This document shows positions 29,164-31,777 of a DNA stretch of 31,777 bases, piece by piece. The notes below the pieces were generated by a model, which worked only from the letters and a program-made list of their open reading frames with translations, did no database searches and was not told the DNA's origin. A program made the translations under genes and the position numbers. Numbering within the stretch: position 1 is the first letter of the stretch; the number at the start of each line of letters is the position of its first letter. Origin of the DNA: DAOUCV01 sp034432095 (lineage in GTDB: Bacteria; Chloroflexota; Dehalococcoidia; Dehalococcoidales; UBA2162); NCBI GenBank assembly GCA_034432095.1, contig DAOUCV010000087.1, positions 1 through 31,777 of the forward strand, written 5' to 3'.

Positions 29164-30300
29164 ATGGTAACCGAGATTAGACCAGGACGGGGCGGCACCG
29201 GCGGTTTCCTCCGCCCTGTCCGCTGTGGATTTTTCATTCGGGACTATCTTCTCGGCGAGGGTCCCTACGGCACCGACAGGATAGACCCGGATAGAGGTGC
29301 CCCGCAGATGCGGATCTTCTCCGCCTATAAGTGGGCCGTGCACCGGGGCTTTGCTGAAGACTTGGCGGCCAGGGAAGAGGAAAGGCGCATAAGGCGGGGA
29401 GAGCCGGCCTTCACTGAAGAGGAATATGCCGCCCGTGTTGACCGGTACTTCCGTGAAATCCCCCGCAAGCTGGTCCGGTCTCGCTATCACAGCTTCAGGC
29501 GCTATTTTCACTACCTGAAGCAGCTGGGCTGGGTGGAGCCAACCGGTGAGGTGGGCCCCTCATTTATCCATGACCTGACCGGCGAGCACCCTGCAGCACA
29601 GCTGGAGAAGTTCTATCGTATCACCAGGGAAGGCCGCCGGGCGACTGAAGAGCAGTGGGGAAACCCGCAATACGCTCTCTATCCTGAGATAGCCGGCGAG
29701 CCGGTGGGTGACTACATGGCGGAGAAGCGGAAAGAGAAGAAATACCGCCGGGCACGCAAAGAAGAAAGGTTCCTCAGGCCAACCACTGTGGGCCTGTTTA
29801 TCCGTGACTATCTGATGGGGCTGGGCCCTGAGGGATCTCCCAGAATCGACCCCGACCAGGGCGACTTCACCGAGAACATCTTTTTCCACTACAAGGAGAT
29901 GCTCAGGCGGGCCAACGCCAGAGACAACGTGGCAAGAGAAGAGGAAAGGCGGGTTCAGCATGGGGAGCCCCCCTTCACGCCGGAGGAGTACACCGAGCGG
30001 CTGGAGTGGTATCTGGAGCGAATACCATATAAGCTGCACCGGGCCCGCTCCGTCAGCTTTTTCTCCTATTTTCATTACCTGAAGCTCCTGGGATTTGTCG
30101 AGCCCACCGGGCGCGAAGAGGAGGCTTATATCCAGAGCCTTGACTATGCCGATGCCCCGCCCCGGCGCTGGTATCGCCTGAGTGAAAAGGGAAGGCAAGC
30201 ACCTGAACACGAATGGTACCGGCCGCAGCTGACGTTGTACCCTGAGTTGACACCAGAATACTTTGCCATGAAGAATATGGAGCGAAGGCAACAAAAATGA
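29164..30300 (+). CDS. Tandem-duplicated, winged-helix-like protein
   Basis: A 378-residue protein made of two similar halves of about 175 residues. Each has FIRDYL-x-G, then RIDPD, EEERR-(I/V)-x-x-GEP, and SYFHYLK-x-LG-(W/F)-VEPTG, followed by a Tyr-rich end. The repeats are roughly half identical by eye. Each half ends like a winged helix (YRITREGRR, YRLSEKGRQ), so a DNA-binding protein with two sites is plausible. It starts at ATG 29164 with AAAGGAC before it. Confidence 0.7.
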   Translation: MVTEIRPGRGGTGGFLRPVRCGFFIRDYLLGEGPYGTDRIDPDRGAPQMRIFSAYKWAVHRGFAEDLAAREEERRIRRGEPAFTEEEYAARVDRYFREIPRKLVRSRYHSFRRYFHYLKQLGWVEPTGEVGPSFIHDLTGEHPAAQLEKFYRITREGRRATEEQWGNPQYALYPEIAGEPVGDYMAEKRKEKKYRRARKEERFLRPTTVGLFIRDYLMGLGPEGSPRIDPDQGDFTENIFFHYKEMLRRANARDNVAREEERRVQHGEPPFTPEEYTERLEWYLERIPYKLHRARSVSFFSYFHYLKLLGFVEPTGREEEAYIQSLDYADAPPRRWYRLSEKGRQAPEHEWYRPQLTLYPELTPEYFAMKNMERRQQK

Positions 30301-30491
30301 TGCTCATCAGAAGAGCAATATTCGACCTCAAGACTAGAATTCTTGTGTCGCGTTTTTGGTGGTTATATCCGGGATGCATTATTGCTTTTCTCAGAAACCC
30401 CGTAAGGTGGCTTCGGATACTGAGTCGGTTAGAGAGGTTAGAGAGGGATTACTTTGCCCGCAAAAATAGGGAGCGGAAAGGCAAAGCTTAA
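30297..30491 (+). CDS. Small basic membrane-associated protein
   Basis: A 64-residue protein whose ATGATG overlaps the previous stop. A hydrophobic, Trp-rich stretch (about 18-34) lies between basic ends; the tail is a charged helix. It may sit at a membrane face. It overlaps the next gene by 38 nt. Confidence 0.5.
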   Translation: MMLIRRAIFDLKTRILVSRFWWLYPGCIIAFLRNPVRWLRILSRLERLERDYFARKNRERKGKA

Positions 30492-30927
30492 TGGAATGAA
30501 AAATGTGTCGAGTGATATTGTCTTCGACTTCTGGGCTTGTCAGCGACCACTGACACACAAGTGGGGGTCAGGACAAGTGTTTGACCGCCTCTCCAAGAGG
30601 TTTAGTAGACCAGATTGCGTTTTCGGCAAAACCGATAATATTCCCGATGATGTATTCTATGTAGACTTGTCCAATGGCTTTAATTGGAAGTCTCTGCCTT
30701 TCAACGACAATACTTTTGAGTTCGGCTACTGGGATCCGCCTTATGATAAGCTCTACAAGCAGGAGGGCCAGGAGATATGGCGATGCTGTAAACGATTGGC
30801 AATACTGCACATCTATATCTGGCCCCGTGCTTGGCTGACAGGCGCTATTCGGGAGGGCATGGTTGCTATCACGATGGGGCCGATGAAGCGGATTAGATGT
30901 TTACAGGTGTTCAGAAAGGCAGCATAG
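30454..30927 (+). CDS. Small DPPY-containing methyltransferase-like protein
   Basis: A 157-residue protein. TTG 30454 follows GAGAGGG; an ATG at 30496 is the alternative. YWDPPYDKLY around residue 95 is the catalytic motif IV of DNA adenine methyltransferases, preceded by LPFNDNTF as in that family. The SAM-binding F-x-G-x-G motif is not found, so it is either a short variant, a degenerate copy, or uses a different cofactor loop. Its last codons and stop lie inside the tRNA-like fragment. Confidence 0.6.
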   Translation: MPAKIGSGKAKLNGMKNVSSDIVFDFWACQRPLTHKWGSGQVFDRLSKRFSRPDCVFGKTDNIPDDVFYVDLSNGFNWKSLPFNDNTFEFGYWDPPYDKLYKQEGQEIWRCCKRLAILHIYIWPRAWLTGAIREGMVAITMGPMKRIRCLQVFRKAA

Positions 30928-30956
30928 CTCAGTCGGTTAAAAGTGCTCCCTGCCAC
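30918..30956 (+). tRNA. tRNA-like 5' fragment (truncated)
   Basis: GGCAGCATAGCTCAGTCGG, continuing TTAAAAG, reads like the first half of a tRNA: a 7-nt acceptor arm, TA at 8-9, GCTC D-stem, a D-loop with the GG of AGTCGGTTA, then a CTGCCAC loop-like end (GCC would be glycine). The D-stem has a mismatch and no 3' half follows. It is probably a tRNA remnant or an attachment-site fragment. Coincidence is possible. Confidence 0.35.
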
Positions 30957-30977
30957 CAGAAATCGTAAGAGGTAGAT

Positions 30978-31397
30978 ATGGTCACGCTTCGACCAATGAC
31001 AGACAACGATTATCAGGACAGCTATGCTTGGGAGGCTGACCCGGAAATCCACCAGCTAAATCCCCCTGTCGGCAGGCTGAGCAACTACCACGCCTACGCC
31101 ATAGACGCTGACGGTAAGCATATTGGCACTTGCTTTATGCAGAATGTTGACGGCGAAAGTGGCGAGCTGGCCATCGAGATTGGAGACAAAGACTACTGGG
31201 GAAAAGGATACGGTACCGAAGCCGTCCGCGCTCTGGTCAACCAGTGGCTGTCTAATGGACTCAAGCGCATCTGGCTCAAGGTGCTGCCCTGGAATGCTAG
31301 GGCGATAAGGTGCTACCAGAAGGCAGGATTCGCCCACAAAGGGCATCTGGTACTTGATGGAATTGAGTTTCTGGTGATGGAGATAACCGGCAGGTAG
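30978..31397 (+). CDS. GNAT-family N-acetyltransferase (RimJ/RimL type)
   Basis: A 139-residue protein behind AAGAGGT. The acetyl-CoA loop WGKGYGTEAV at about residues 74-83 and the C-terminal motif LPWNARAIRCYQKAGF are diagnostic of GNAT enzymes of the ribosomal-protein or antibiotic acetylase group. Slightly short but complete. The substrate cannot be read from sequence. It lies just beyond the tRNA-like fragment and may be host or cargo. Confidence 0.85.
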   Translation: MVTLRPMTDNDYQDSYAWEADPEIHQLNPPVGRLSNYHAYAIDADGKHIGTCFMQNVDGESGELAIEIGDKDYWGKGYGTEAVRALVNQWLSNGLKRIWLKVLPWNARAIRCYQKAGFAHKGHLVLDGIEFLVMEITGR

Positions 31398-31716
31398 TTT
31401 GCCCCTCGCTGCCGAAAATAACCGCCTATTTTTGCATCCTGGCGCGTCAGTTATTGTAAAGTAGCCCAACTTAGCTTCAATTCCTCACGTTTTACTAGCT
31501 CCAATTTCTAAGTCCTTGTCTTGTGCCCTAGAGCTGTTTATGGTTTTCTTCAAACACCGCCCGCCTCTGGGGGGGGAGAGAAGAAAACAAGTAGTTTATC
31601 AATATTAAACAATAGTGCATTTTGTTCAATAATGAAGCTGTAAAACACAAAAGCACCTTAAAAACTGAATACCGACAAAGCCGACCTGACGCTTGCCCTG
31701 AAAGGGGGTTCAAGCG
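31398..31716. other. Gene-free, AT-rich stretch
   Basis: No credible gene on either strand; the composition becomes AT-rich from about 31590 to 31660. It contains a candidate promoter (31516-31544), an eight-G run (31570-31577) in a purine-rich stretch, and the ribosome site of the next gene (31701-31708). I see no terminator directly after the acetyltransferase gene. Confidence 0.5.
31516..31544 (+). promoter_or_regulatory. Candidate sigma70 promoter
   Basis: TTGTCT (31516-31521), exactly 17 nt, then TATGGT (31539-31544). It would give a leader of about 165 nt before the gene at 31717. The match is moderate. Confidence 0.35.
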
Positions 31717-31777
31717 ATGGTAACAGCGACAGCATCACCAGCACCATCACCGCAGGGGTATTGTAGCAAGTGCCACA
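31717..31777 (+). CDS. Start of a zinc-ribbon protein, cut by the window edge
   Basis: ATG 31717 behind AAAGGGGG (31701-31708). Twenty codons are visible: an Ala/Pro/Ser-rich start, then YCSKCH, the first knuckle of a zinc ribbon. Incomplete; it resembles the other small cysteine proteins of the window. Confidence 0.5.
   Translation, partial: MVTATASPAPSPQGYCSKCH

Overview
This window looks like a large part of a virus-like or plasmid-like mobile element of a bacterium. Nearly all genes lie on the + strand, are tightly packed (many overlap by 1 to 30 nt) and start behind strong AGGAGG-type ribosome sites. Sigma70-type promoters and rho-independent terminators are present, which points to Bacteria rather than Archaea. 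All three stop codons are used. I cannot name the host; a Chloroflexota (Dehalococcoidia-like) host is a weak guess from general gene style only.

Layout. 1-1.9 kb: small proteins of unknown role, several with zinc-binding cysteines, closed by a strong terminator. 1.9-2.2 kb: three terminator-like hairpins, then a TTGACA-N17-TAACAT promoter overlapped by an 8-bp inverted repeat in front of a small HTH regulator. 2.4-10.1 kb: a DNA-processing and replication operon: SWIM zinc-finger protein with an annealase-like C-terminal part, ParB-like/DNA methyltransferase fusion with a putative PD-(D/E)XK nuclease beside it, a zinc-ribbon RecB-type exonuclease, a replisome-organiser-like protein, a DnaC-like loader, a J-domain protein and a multi-HTH protein. 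10.2-10.34 kb: eight 10-bp boxes in strict 18-bp phase, ending in the start codon of a winged-helix AAA+ ATPase. 11.3-12.9 kb: a cluster of TGACA boxes with a promoter, a three-gene operon, then two successive sets of interleaved inverted repeats.

12.9-29.1 kb is the presumptive particle/surface region. It encodes many short membrane proteins and larger proteins that carry a similar methionine-rich transmembrane segment, including a subtilisin-like protease, a DUF192-like protein and two tandem 40- and 62-residue paralogues. It also holds His-rich fibre-like proteins with shared ends, beta-rich paralogues, a papain-like peptidase next to holin-like membrane proteins, a tyrosine recombinase with an inserted zinc ribbon, and a GHKL ATPase joined to an HExxH motif. 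A 225-bp remnant of an IS200/IS605-type element with a tnpB tail interrupts this region. 29.2-31.8 kb: a tandemly duplicated protein, a small DPPY protein whose end runs into a tRNA-like 5' fragment, a GNAT acetyltransferase, and a non-coding stretch leading into a truncated zinc-ribbon gene.

I see no terminase, portal, HK97-type capsid, tape measure, or packaging ATPase of the FtsK/HerA type. The combination of replication genes, fibre-like proteins, a lysis-like cassette and a set of proteins sharing a Met-rich membrane segment suggests a membrane-containing virus-like particle or surface structure that I do not recognise. That is an inference and not something the sequence proves.
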